Source: Chamaea fasciata (Eukaryota; Chordata; Aves; Passeriformes; Sylviidae). From it: a stretch of 64,000 bases of DNA. The notes under the pieces are model-generated. The model did no database searches. It had not been told where the DNA came from and saw nothing but the letters and a program-made list of their open reading frames with translations. A program made the translations under genes and the position numbers. The DNA lies in assembly GCA_029207755.1 (NCBI GenBank), contig JARCOQ010000003.1, forward strand, positions 41,994,144 to 42,058,143, given 5' to 3'. Positions 1 through 12,300 of this stretch are shown one piece after another. The first letter of the stretch is position 1; the number at the start of each line of letters is the position of its first letter.

Positions 1-2027
1 GACCCTGCTCCTCACCACCACATGGTGACTGTTGCCAGGGAATTCAGTAGCATGTGACACAGAGAAGACCATGCCAGCATTGACTTGGGTTTGCATTTTT
101 ATGGTTTTGCTCCTCCATTGTGCTCCAAATAGCACGTCCAGAGTGGGATGATTGTGTCTGCGTTCCTTGTGCTTCCAAAGCAGAGGAGTCGTCGTCTCCC
201 CATTTATTCAAAACTATGCAAAAATTTGCTTGGAAGCATTGCAAATCATGGAAACTATTTAATTGTATCCTAAATAGTAAACCTAGAACTGCTGCCATGC
301 TTTAGGGTCAAGTACAGGCCCTGGCTCTGTGCCAATACCATGTAAGGATGAGATGTGATCATGGACCAGCTCCCTGTTGAGGCTTGGTTTTTAAGCAAGA
401 AAATTTAGAACTGGTCCCCTGTTCTTGTTACATGTGCAGGGTGACTAATCTGCATTGAATTTTAATATTATGAACTAGCTTTCACAGGATAAAATTTTGT
501 CTGTTTTGGTTTTCTCTTAGAAGTGTTTGAGTGGATGTTGTTTCAGTCCATGACAGAGGAACTCAAACATTAGATACCTGCCTTGGTAGGACAGTTTTGT
601 CTCATGTGTAACAAAACTGTCTATTGGGAAAGCATACTGCAAAAGCAGCTGTACCTGAGGAGAAGACATGCTAAACAAACTCAGCAGGTACCAGAACTCT
701 GCAAAGGACAAATCTGGTGGGGAAACACTGGCTGTGATTCACCTGACCTGATGTCTGAGCAGTCATTTAGCACCTCTCAGTTAGGTACATCCAGAACAAT
801 TAATTACACCACCCCTTTTGCTGTCTACAAAGGAAGTCTAGAAAGCTGGCTTAGATGTAGATGCCTACACCACAAATGCCTAAATTAGGACAGACAACTC
901 TCACTCACATGTCTGTTTCCTGGAGTCCCAGGAACTAGCTGAAAGACAAGATTTTCCAGTTTTTAAACTGATTGTCAAAAAAGAGCTTTGATATCAGCAA
1001 TTTTCACCACTGCTGATCCTTAATTTCTGACCCATAACTCACATGTACAACTCTGTCTGGTGAATTTAGCTCCCCAGGCAAGAGACTTTTCTGGACCTAA
1101 ATCTTCTAGGTCTCTTTCAAATAAACCACAGCTTGAAAAATGCACTGCTCTATACAGAAGTAGCTTGAGATTTACTTCTAAAGGTGGTCAGCATTAAAGC
1201 ATCTGCCTCTAAATCTGCAATAGAAAACAGTTTGTCCTGAAGCTCCTAACCCTAAATTTCTAAAATAAAAATCAGGATAAAAATCAATCATGCGTTTTTG
1301 TCTTCTTTGGGTAGTGATCTGCCACGACATTACCAAATCCATTGCTGACACGCACGACATATCATGTTACAGACAATTACATTCATTCCTCATTTAGCCT
1401 TGCAGACACTTATTTGAAAGGATACATCCATAAGAGAAATGATATTTCGGCATGAAATGAGACTTAGGCTCTTGAATTTTATGTTCTTTGCTGAAAAAGA
1501 ACAATAATAGGAAAGAAATCATGGGCAAAGGTGTCTTTTATAAACAGAAAGGAGAAAATAGGATTCATTGTGGTATGACCTGTGAACTGAAAGGTGAAGG
1601 CAGCTCTCACTACAGAGAAATCTCAGTCCAGACAGAGATGCATTTACTGGAGACATGGCAGGAAATACTGTCCTTGATTTGTAAATCAGGGAGTTTTGTA
1701 CAGGTTTTCCCCTGTGCAAAGGGCCTGTAGCAAGATCGGGAGCTACATCCAGGTCTCAAAAGTCCCAACCTAGTGCCTGTCTCTCCCCAGCAGGGTGGCA
1801 GTGCAATAGGGAGCTGGCCTCGCTGGGCTGAGATGGATCGTGCTGGAGGCAGGGCAAGCTCATGGTTAGATCATGGACCAAATGCTTTCCTACCTCTGCC
1901 TTCACTGGCTCAAGGACACCAGATTGGGGTCGTAAGATAGCCTTTAATTTTCTATATGTAAATTAATTTAATGGCAGATTTTATGAAGTTATATACAGCC
2001 CTTAAGTTAGAAGTTGTCAGCACTTAC
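1..2027 (-). other. CAPN9: CAPN9 intron 14 (partial)
   Basis: I searched this stretch on the minus strand for the next calpain exons (EF-hand text such as LMDTSGNGKLEFDEF) and found none. The intron therefore extends beyond the left edge. No RNA gene or mobile element was recognised. Confidence 0.6.
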
Positions 2028-2085
2028 TTTTTTTAAATACAGCATTCAGAACATATTCAAGTTCTTCTGCAGATATCTCCATGTC
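2028..2085 (-). CDS. CAPN9: CAPN9 coding exon 14
   Basis: 58 nt, [19 protein letters not shown] plus one base, the first helix region of the penta-EF-hand domain. The acceptor is ctgcag|GAC and the donor AAA|gtaagt. This is the last CAPN9 exon I can place in the window. Confidence 0.92.
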
Positions 2086-3301
2086 CTGCAGAAAAAAAAA
2101 GTTAAGCATCTGTTACTTGAATGTAAACACAAATACCAAAAACCTCAGAAAACACAAACCTCACTCATCAGTACTTGATTGCAACTCAGCAAAAGAGAAC
2201 CATACAAAACCCAGAAAAAGCTAAAAAATTTAAGGGCTGGAAAAATACAGGAGTGCTGCCATGCATAAGTCTTTCTGCAGGAGATCTCAAGCGGGAGCCG
2301 CTGATTCAAAGGAAACTCAGCTGCAACTGAACATTAAACCAGGTAGGCTCCTTCAGAGCCTAAGTTCTAGCTTTGGTCCTCCGGCTTGCTCACCAGGGAC
2401 TGCGCCCTTATCCATCGAGCCACAAGGCATGGTGACCTCTGGTGCCCAAACACCACACTGCAACTAGGCATACTCCCAAAAGATGTCGGGTTTGTTTCAT
2501 GTGGCCCAGGATAGGAGGAGAAGTCTTTCCCCTCTTTTTGCATTTTGCTCTGACTCAAGGTGTTTTGCACTCACCTTTCCCGAAATCTGCTCAAACAGTG
2601 CCCGGAACTGCTTTTCTTCTTCAGTTTCTTGTGGGCTTGGGGTTGGATGTAGAGGCTGCAACACCAACCACACAAGCCCTTATAAGAATTGTAAAATGTG
2701 ACATTTCTCCTGTAAATAGCCCCTCTGGGTACCTGGGACCACTGTACATCTTAAAATAAGGGTACACATGCTCCTGAACTCTGCCAGATCTGAGGACTCC
2801 CAGCCATCTCTCACTCTCTCATTTCCTTCAGCTGGGCAACTGTGTAGTGTGCCATTGCCTTGAAGAGCACCCATCCTGGAAAACACCTCTCCTCTCATCC
2901 CACCCTGCACCATCCTGTTTCCCTGGGCCTCCAACAACCACAGTGCTGTTGAGCTCTTTTCTCACAGCATCCTGGGACCCCCGGCCCTTCTTGAGAGCAC
3001 CAGTGAGAAGCAGCTACACCTCAGCATATTACCCAGCAGAGATTTATTTTGCTACAGAACATGGCCCTGAGATCCTGGAAATGAAGATGTCATTGTTAGC
3101 TGAGTCCCCGGAGAAGAGTTTCACTAAAGAAGGACAAATTAGATCTTGGATTAGCTTGTTTCCATGGAAAGGAACACCACAATTAATGGCTTATTTGCAG
3201 GGATACACTTAAACAGGAGCTGACTCAGACCCAGCTGCAATTAGTGCTCAGCAGGCAGGCCAAGCCATTCAAAAGCAAAAAGAATTCAATCATTTCAGTA
3301 G

Positions 3302-3353
<52 letters not shown>

Positions 3354-6300
3354 GCATTCCCTCTCAAGTCCTGTGGATATTGAGAAGTAAAATGAAGATA
3401 TTTATATGCAAAACTAATGTAGGTTTATCAGACATTCTCTTGCTTCTTATTTTTCACAATAAATAAAATTTTAAAAGATGTGAACAGCCATGTGGCTCCC
3501 CAGTACTCATGGGTGGTGCCTTCACTGCACACGTGGTGGCTGACACCCACATCTCATGCTGGCTGGCACTGACTGCCTTCAAGGGGATGGGACGCATAAT
3601 GATTATAATTTTGATTGTTACAGCTCTTTCACCATATTCAGTGAGCTTAGCATTTCAGTGACATACACAAAGCTGGCAATTGTATAACATTCCTGTGAAA
3701 TGAATGTGGTTTAGCCAAAGACAGTAAAAGCAATGTATGCCGGCTTCTGCTGAGCTATTCTCTTGATATTTTAACTCTGTAGACTTACCTCAGGGAGATC
3801 AATGGCAACGTTTTCATCTAGATCCCTGGAGAAAACAAAACCTCATTTGGTACCTGAAGGTATTCAACATCTGCTTGGGGTGGAAGCTTGCTTCTTACCT
3901 TTTCCCCAGGTGAATGATAAAACAGGGTTTATTTTATTTAACAGGTTACGTTTAGCTAAAATTCATCAAACAATCAGATTTTTGCACTTTTAAATTTTGG
4001 TATAAGCCCTTAAAAGAGACATTAGGCAGGACTGAGGGAGGACACAGCCGTGCATGTCATCTGCTAAATAATTGATGTCATTCTTTATTCATTATTCATT
4101 GTGAACGTATTTTTCCTCAGTATGCTTTTTTAACATAAAATCGTCCTTTGGACAAACTTTGGGAGGAAACAAACAGGAAGCAAACACTGCTGTATTCACA
4201 GAGACCCAAACAGTGCCAGGCAGCTAGCAACTCTTCCCTGTCAAACCTCCAGCAGATTCATCATGGTATGCCCTATTTCCCCACCTTCTCAACTCCTCTC
4301 AAAAAAAAGTCAGGTTTAGCAAAAATGGGCAAATACGAAAAAACCCCCAAATGATGAAGGGTTTGCCACGCTGGGTCTCTGCTGCAGCCATGCTCTCCCC
4401 AGCAGCCAACAACCCCATGTGCAGGGGAGCACTAGAGGGCCCAAAGCTTGCTGCTGACTTACTCAGTGATGGCCTTCTTCTCAGAGAAGATCCTCAGGCA
4501 GAAATCTGCTTCCTGGTGTGGCTCAAATGTGGTGGGAATAAGAATGTAATCACCTGGTGGCAGCTTGAATCGGTGGGATACTTCCCTTAAATTGATGTAG
4601 GTTTTGCTCCTGGCCTTGGACGGGTGGTACCTGAAGAAGTCTTTGCCCAAGTGTCCATCTCTGCCAGGGCTCTAGGAGGAGAAAAAAAGGTAATGCTGCA
4701 CTGGCCAGGGTGTGCTGATAGCCACACTCTCTACAAATCCATTTCCCACACTCACCCCTTTCCTAAGCACAGAGCCAAATTCTCCCTGGCACAGTTATTA
4801 ACCCAGGAAATGATCCTGGCTCTCATTCCCTCTTCCAGATGCTTACAGCAATTTAGCTCTCGCCTTTCAGCAAGGACTCATTACCACAGCCCTTTCCCAC
4901 CCAGAAGGCAGTCTCAGAGTACTCTGGGACATTGTCTTCCTACTTGAACATTTCCTGCCATTAAACATCACCATCCCAGATAGGGTGTCACAGAGCAGTG
5001 ACAACAGATTCACCAACTTCAACCTTACTCGGGGACAGGCATCTGTGTGTGATGTGTCCCAGGATGCTCAGAAGAAGCAATATTCCCTCTCCCTGAACCA
5101 GGCAGGGGTTGACAGAATCATGGGGCTGTGTGACCTGTTCTAAGAACCCACGGCCTTGTGGGGACTCCTAAATTCTTCTCTGAGAGGACTCCATCCTCCT
5201 TGGGGCTTGATGTAACTGAGAAAGTTATTTTGAGAGCAAGGGCCCTAAAAATAGGGCAGGGATACAAACCCAGAGAAAGTTCCAAATGCCCATAGTGGAG
5301 CTCTTGTGCTGTAGCAGCAAAGGAGTACCTCATAAATAGAGTAGCCAATGGTCAGCATTTCAGCTCCAAGCTTCTTGAGTTTACGGCGGCCCTTTTGCAT
5401 CAGTGCTGCAATGAATGTGCACTCGTCTTGTCCATCGTCCTTCTCTGTCAAATGCAGCTTGATTTGTGGATTTGTCCAGAAAGTCTCTGCCAATGTAAAG
5501 AACACCAGAGAGTCTCTTGGCTCAGAATAATAACCACCACTATTACTACAAAAACACCCCCACCATACCAAAAAAGACAATGAAGCTGAGGTTTCACTCA
5601 AACTTAGTTTTTCCATTAATTGTTATGCTTCTTTCCACTGAGCTTTGCAAAAAATAAGCCAAATCCCAAAGTCCTTCATGGAACTAGGTGTAGGAAAGAT
5701 TTCAGGTCTGGTGCTTTATTAAGTTACCATGGTTCAAATTAAGCTGTCAGCTGAAATTTTATTAAAATTACATAACTACAATGATCCCATCGTGCTGGTG
5801 CCAGTCTGCACTAATGCAGTTCAGATCCATGACACAGCTTCAGAGGCACATAAACATGTTGGCTGAGCTGGGCTTTTTTGTCTCATTTTACTTGCTGCTG
5901 AAGTTAAACTGGCTTATTTGAACCTAGTCCTGCTCATGTAAATGCCATTATTAAGAGGTAGATCATATCCAATGAACCTGAGAGCAAAAAAAGCAACTCT
6001 TTCACTACAAAGTCTCAAGTGGGACCCTATGAACATTTACCACTTTGTTCATTGCTGGTTTCTTCATTCAAAAAAGCCAATCACAGAAAGGTCTTATCTT
6101 TAAAGTACAGCACTCTTAAAGCCTGTGGTTTGAGTTTCCTCATTTGTCCCTTTGGCTGGTTCCTGTCAGCTGAACTGTCCTGCACCCACAGCTCTGGCTA
6201 CAGAGCTTCTCTCTGAAGAGTTATAGCTGAGGTTAGGTAAAGATTTCAGTGCCTGCTTTTCATTTTCAAACTGGTATGTACTTACCCAGGAAATTTCTAC

Positions 6301-9300
6301 ATCCTCCTGCAGTGGCTCCACGAACCCAGCTTCCCTGGTGGATGGTCACTTCCCATTTGTGGGCAGTGCTGTCTCCCAGGGCATCTGGAGTCAGGTTGCA
6401 GATCTCAACTTTGTCAAAATGCACTTTGAAGTCTTCAAACTTCATCCTGAGCAAAAGACACAGTAAGGAACAGTCAGCCACTCATTTTTGTGAAGGATGC
6501 TCAGCAGAAGTATTTCTCCCCCAGAGCCCCAAGGCCAGATGTAGGGTACTTTTGGTGACCTTGGATATATGCCAGTGTACAGCAGGAGAGCAACTAGCTT
6601 TCACTCACTGTGGTGTAAAGCATCCTTTTTGTCTGCATCTCATTCTAACATATCTTACAGCTTTCTTCTATTCAGTTGCAACTGAGTCTAAGATGAAATA
6701 GAAGTGACACTGGCACAAAACCTACAGGGGAAAGAGTTATTTCACCAACACCATCCTGGCCTCAATGGCTGCATCTGTATTGCCAAATACCCAACCAAAG
6801 GATTGTCTGGCACGTGCAGGAGCTAGGTCTTCATACAAATCATCTATGTGTTCAGTGTCAGGCACAATGACAGCACACCAGTGACGCATGGTGATGGATT
6901 AGTCAAGCCATAGTTTGATTACCTCTCTGCATTGCAATTAAAGTCACTTTAATTTAAATTAACGACATTTGGGTCTCTGCTAAGGTTCCTAGGCTCAGGC
7001 TGCTCACCCTTCCCTCCCTTATAGGTGCCTGGGACCTTGTTCTAGCAAAAATATAGACCAAACGTGAGAGATAAAGTGTGTTTGGACTTGAGAAATGTCT
7101 CCAACCTGCCCTTGAAGGTAGCATAGACACTGCTGCCTGCTACTGTGCCCCACAGACTGCACTGCATGTATTTTATGCCCAAGGTGGAGGCATGTAAATG
7201 GCAATGGGCATGAAGGAGCAAATGCCACAATATGGGCAGTTTTGAGCTGCTAGGCTGGGCTGGTTGAAACTAGCCTGCTCAGCACATGGAGAAGCAGATA
7301 GGCCAGGAGATTTTATCTAGCAAGTACAAGGGCAAAAAGGTACCCCTAGTCCCATTGGCCAAGGAGTCAGTTCAGGACTGAGCAAACAGCCAAGAGAAGG
7401 GACAGCCAGAGCCAGGCACCACTGGGCACTGGGTGCAGCCCTGAGCAACAGGGAACAGGGCACAGAAGCTGTCTAAGAGACAGCAGTTTGCATGGTGTGC
7501 ACCACAAGGACAGGAGGCACACATACTCTAAGCCTGACAGTAGCCTTGGTAGGCTGAACTTCCCTCTGTAAAAGAGCTGATGCATTAGGCCTTCGTGAGG
7601 GCAATTTGGCATCTGGGTATGTTCTCTGCTCTGACTTGCTGTCTTGAAGAGCCCCCCTCTCTTCATGGACCATAGAAATAACATGCAGAAATGGATTTCC
7701 TCCCTAACACAAGCTTCTAGAACTATCCTTTTCCTCCTGTGGCAGATGCCTAACAACGAAATGGAGTAGCAGGTAGCAAAAACCCTCCAAGAGGCAAGTT
7801 TATCTGTGGCAGTGGCAGATACAACCCAGCTAGCCCTCACTGTGCCTCATCCAACACAGCTAGTTCCATTTTTCTTCCTCATAACAAATATATGTCTGTG
7901 GTGACATTAATTTACACTTGCTATGGGCGATTTTACAACTTGGTTTTGGTGTTGAAAGAAACAGCAAGGTTTGCTTTGCTGAGTTCTGCCCTTTCTTGTC
8001 AGCTGTTCCCAGATATCGCTAGCCCAAGGCACTGCTAATTCTCACTCTGATGCTCAGGACACTAAAGCAGGGGCAGCATAGCAAAATCTGTCTCCAAATG
8101 GCTTGGTTTCCAGGCCACACTATGCAATTTTGGGCTCTTTGGAAATGTACTGCAATGCAGAGGAAGGGGTTGCCCTTTAAAGATTAGATTTGACTTCTAG
8201 GAGGTAAAACACCTGTTCTGATTTCCCTGAGCTCTTCTGGGTTTGTACTCATGAAGGGAGAAGAAGACTCTGACGCTCTGATTTTAGAAGGGAAGGGACT
8301 AGGATGAGTGAGAAGCTGATTTCTTAGCCAACTACAAGATGCCCCTTTGCATCTATTGGAAAACACCTGGACAAGGCCAATCTGAACTGCTAGCCAAAAT
8401 GTCTTTGTGGTAGTCAATGAGGTCAAAATGTCCTCAGCATGTCACCATGAGGATTTCCTTCAGTTCTCACAAGTCCAAAGAATAAAAGGGTCTAAAAAAG
8501 GATTTTTCCACTAATTTCACTGTTCATTTGATGCCTGCTTGCACACTTTTACCTCCATCACATGGTCAGGCTTTAAGTTGTGCCCTCTATTGAGATACTT
8601 GCTGGAGTTACTTGGGTTCCATGTAAACTCTTTGTCTCCTTTACACTCACCACATAAGCTACAACTGTAGCGAGGTCAAAAATAGACAAAAACTCAATCC
8701 AAAACCCAAAGAAACACAAAAGCTTTTTGAAGAAACTGCAAATGCCATAATGCATTTGCTACGTCAATAGGAAAATAACCCAAAACATCTTCTGTAAAAA
8801 TACAGTAACGGAACAGCCACTGGACCTACTTCCCTCCAGTTATCAAAATTTGGGATAAATCATTTCCTGTGACTTAATGTGCTGCATTGTCTATTTCAAA
8901 TAACTTCTCAGGCCTGAAGCTGAACTTTGGTTTAACTTAGAGGCAAAATCTGGAATAGCACCATTGCATCGATTTACCTCTATGTAAAACAATTGAGCAT
9001 CTAGCCCTAGAAAATGTGACCCAACACATTGTCACAGCATGGTCAATATAGGGGGGATCACGTGCAAGTCAGCCGTCTGCCTTGTCTGAGATCATGAACT
9101 TGGCATGAAGAGCACTTCACACTTCTAAAGCAATTTCCACCATGTTGGTTTCTTTTTTTCATTTCATTTCATTTCATTTCATTTCATTTCATTTCATTTC
9201 ATTTCATTTCATTTCATTTCATTTCATTTCATTTCATCTTTTCTTCAAAATTTCCACAATTTCACAGGTATCTTGGTGCTCTTTTTTTTATGCAACTAGT

Positions 9301-12300
9301 AGTATTGCTTCTCAGGACTCATTCTCTTCCAGTGCATGCCCAGAATGAATCTTGAATCTGTTTCATAGCTGATACAGCTATGCTTCTTTCTGCCCTTGTT
9401 CATGGGAAGGATTTAAAGGGTGTTACATTCATAGGAGACACACAGTATTTGAAATACCAGTTAACTAAACTGATTTTTGAAGGCTTTTGTTATTAAAACA
9501 GACATAGACACACATGAAACACAGAAAACAAAGGGAGCATTCTACCTGCCCTCTCACAGGCAGAAACTGAGAGTTGCATCACTCAAAGGTTTCTTCCTTG
9601 TTTCTTGTTTCAGTCACTTGCACCTTGATTTCTGATTAGAGTCACACACTTTAAAAACCTGTGGCTTACCAGAACTCTCCGTCATCCCGTGCTGCCTGCG
9701 ACAGGCGTCTCTGTTCCGCTGGGCTGACCGAATGCCACTCCGCAGAGCTACAGGAAAACAAAACCCACCTTTACTACAGGGATGTGGCAATTTATTCTCC
9801 CTGGCTCAGAATGACTGGCTGGACATAACAGCAAGCTGTTCTTCTCTCACACGGGTTTTATTTGTGCAGCTTGCACAAACACAGCAGCATCTAAGAAGTT
9901 TCCTCATCCTGCTGGCACTCATTTATTATTGTACCAATTAATGCAGCCAAAAACAGCACCAGGGCAAAGATCCCAAAGCTGTTCCAGAGTGGTGTCAATG
10001 TAAGTTGTTGACACTGGGAGTGGTCTCAGGTGTTTGGGTTGGAGATAATAAGGCTATTGGTAAACCTCAAGATGTTGGTAAGTAAACACTCTCCTTAAAT
10101 CAGTATTCCATCTGTAGCACCATCTTCTTTTTCACTCTTGTCGCTAATTTAGGGCCAGATTTTTTTTCAAAATTGAGTCAATGGGAACTGAATTGGGTCC
10201 TTCCCCTGCACAGAGAGATTTGGTGGAGTAACTGGGGCCCCAGGCTAAGCCTTTGCCTCCTTTTCACTCACCCCTTCAACTCCAGCTGTGGCATATCAAA
10301 ACAGAACAAAAACCTGAAAAAGCCTTTCAGAAAACCTGGAAGTGCACCACTATATTTCCAATTTGATATAATAAACTTACAGAGTAGAAGGCACCTTGGC
10401 TTGTGGTTTTTAATTCCAGCAACCACTGCAAAATATTAATACAGGCTCCTGTATTGACCTGCAAGCCCCTTTGCATCCTGAGTTCCAGAAAGCCTCCCAA
10501 GTGCAGAGTCAGAGCTCTGCTTTGCAGAGACAGCCTTTTTGACGAACAGAATAAACTGCCAGATGCCTGTCCTGATCATAACCTCTCCATCTTTTTCAGA
10601 TTTAAGAACTCATTATACATGTCAATTATCCATGTTTTTCTTCAAGATAAAGGATCTCAGCTGATGTGGATGTATTTAATTTACTTCTGAGCCATGATAA
10701 GGACAGGGAAATTTAAAGTAGTCCTACAAATGATTACATGTCCCAGCAATATTAAAGGGCCAGGTAGGTTATGGTTCTTCTCTGAATCTGTGTGAATTTA
10801 AAAAAAAAAAAAAAAACCCTCAGTAGAAAAAGTGAAACAAAAATGAAACAATGCGTATGTGCAAAAATATACTGAAAAGTGTGTGTTGGAGAGGAATGTA
10901 ATATTGATTTTTTACTATGTATTTTTTAAATTTTGTATTGTTTGCACTTTGTTTACCATTAGTAGTAAAGCCTGACTGGTTTTCAGGCCAATCCTGTTGT
11001 GGTTTGGGTTCCTTCCACAACTTTGGCCATGGAGAGGGTCTCATTTAATGGCCATATATTAAGATATTACTCCTGATGTGTTTAGAAACCCCAAACAATA
11101 AACATAGAAAGATGCAAGCTATTCAGAGGGGGTAATACACTCAGTTTCAGCTTATATGTAGTAGGACAAAGTATGGATGTTATGTTACAAGTACTACAGC
11201 AACAGGCTTGTAAATATTTAACCAAAAATATCACTCTGAATGTATAACTTCTACAATTTGGAGAGTATTAAAATTAACTTATTTGTATTAATGCATGATT
11301 TCTGCTGATGTTAGGTTTTGGGAGCTAAACAACCTCGACAGAATCCCTGCATTGCCCTGCTTTGAATATGCTGAGGGGGAGATGCTGTAGGGCAGTAATA
11401 CTGTTAGGCATGTGCAAACCCTTGATTTAATTTCCTATGGAGCAGCTGGGGCTGCAGGAAGCAACTGTGGAGCAGAAGCTGGGATTTGGCCTTTCCAAGG
11501 CCAGTGTGTATGGGACAGTGCACCCACTTGTCACTCCAAGGGCCGTTCCACTCCACCTGTCCCCACGGGTTCCTGATCCTTATGAGCCGCACTTGCCGGC
11601 CCCTATAGCTCACCTGGGGAAGAAGGAAATAGAGAAAATATCAAGTGCCAGGACCTAGGGAGCAAGGCTTCCCCAGTGTGCAGACGCTGGTGTTAATGGC
11701 TGGGCAAAAGGTGCAGAGTGCCATAGGAGGAGTGAAAGGGAAAGCTGGATGGGAATTTGGACAACTTCCCCAGGATAACCTCCCCCATCATCTGAGGCTG
11801 AGGGGACACTCCCTTATTTTTTCCCCAGGTGTCTCCTTGCCCCATGCCCCTGGACATACCTCCTCAATGCCAGTCACAGAGTACGCGTGGCCTTTCACAA
11901 GGCCAAATGGGGTTCGGGCTTCTGACTCGGCAGCACTGCTGGTCTGGAATGGGGAAAAAAATGTGAATGAACCTCTCTTCAGAGTGAGATTGCAAGTGGT
12001 GCCACCTGGTCCCTTCCAAGCACCAGGCTAGCCAGTGGCTAAGCCATACTACAAACAGGGAACTTGTCTTTCTGCTCAACCATGATGCAATATTTTTTCC
12101 CATCTGGGAAAAAATATAGAGGGTTTTAAGTGTTGTTCACTCAGAGAAAAAATGAAGTGGTTCCAGGGTGGAATTCCACCTCTGCGCCTGTGATTTTTTT
12201 TCAGCACCACCCACATTTCCAGGATCTCAGTCTTAAGTTTCAAACTGAGATCAGCTGTTCACATGGTCACATTTCTTGTAAAAAGGCTTTGGTGGACCGT

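Larger units (their letters stand above)
6447..9669 (-). other. CAPN9: CAPN9 intron 8
   Basis: A 3.2-kb intron. It contains the ATTTC microsatellite and, at about 8599-8700, one copy of a diverged interspersed repeat that recurs in intron 7. Otherwise nothing is recognised. A 157-codon open frame at 7367-7840 (minus) has no family features. Confidence 0.7.

Noticed and set aside
1178..1360. Minus-strand ORF considered as CAPN9 exon 15
   Set aside because: The translation has no EF-hand or calpain similarity and lacks matching splice sites.
7367..7840. 157-codon minus-strand ORF in CAPN9 intron 8
   Set aside because: Composition is Leu/Cys/Ser rich with no recognisable domain, and it lies wholly within an intron. 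Probably chance.
9142..9348. Phe/Ser/His repeat ORF
   Set aside because: Translation of the ATTTC microsatellite.
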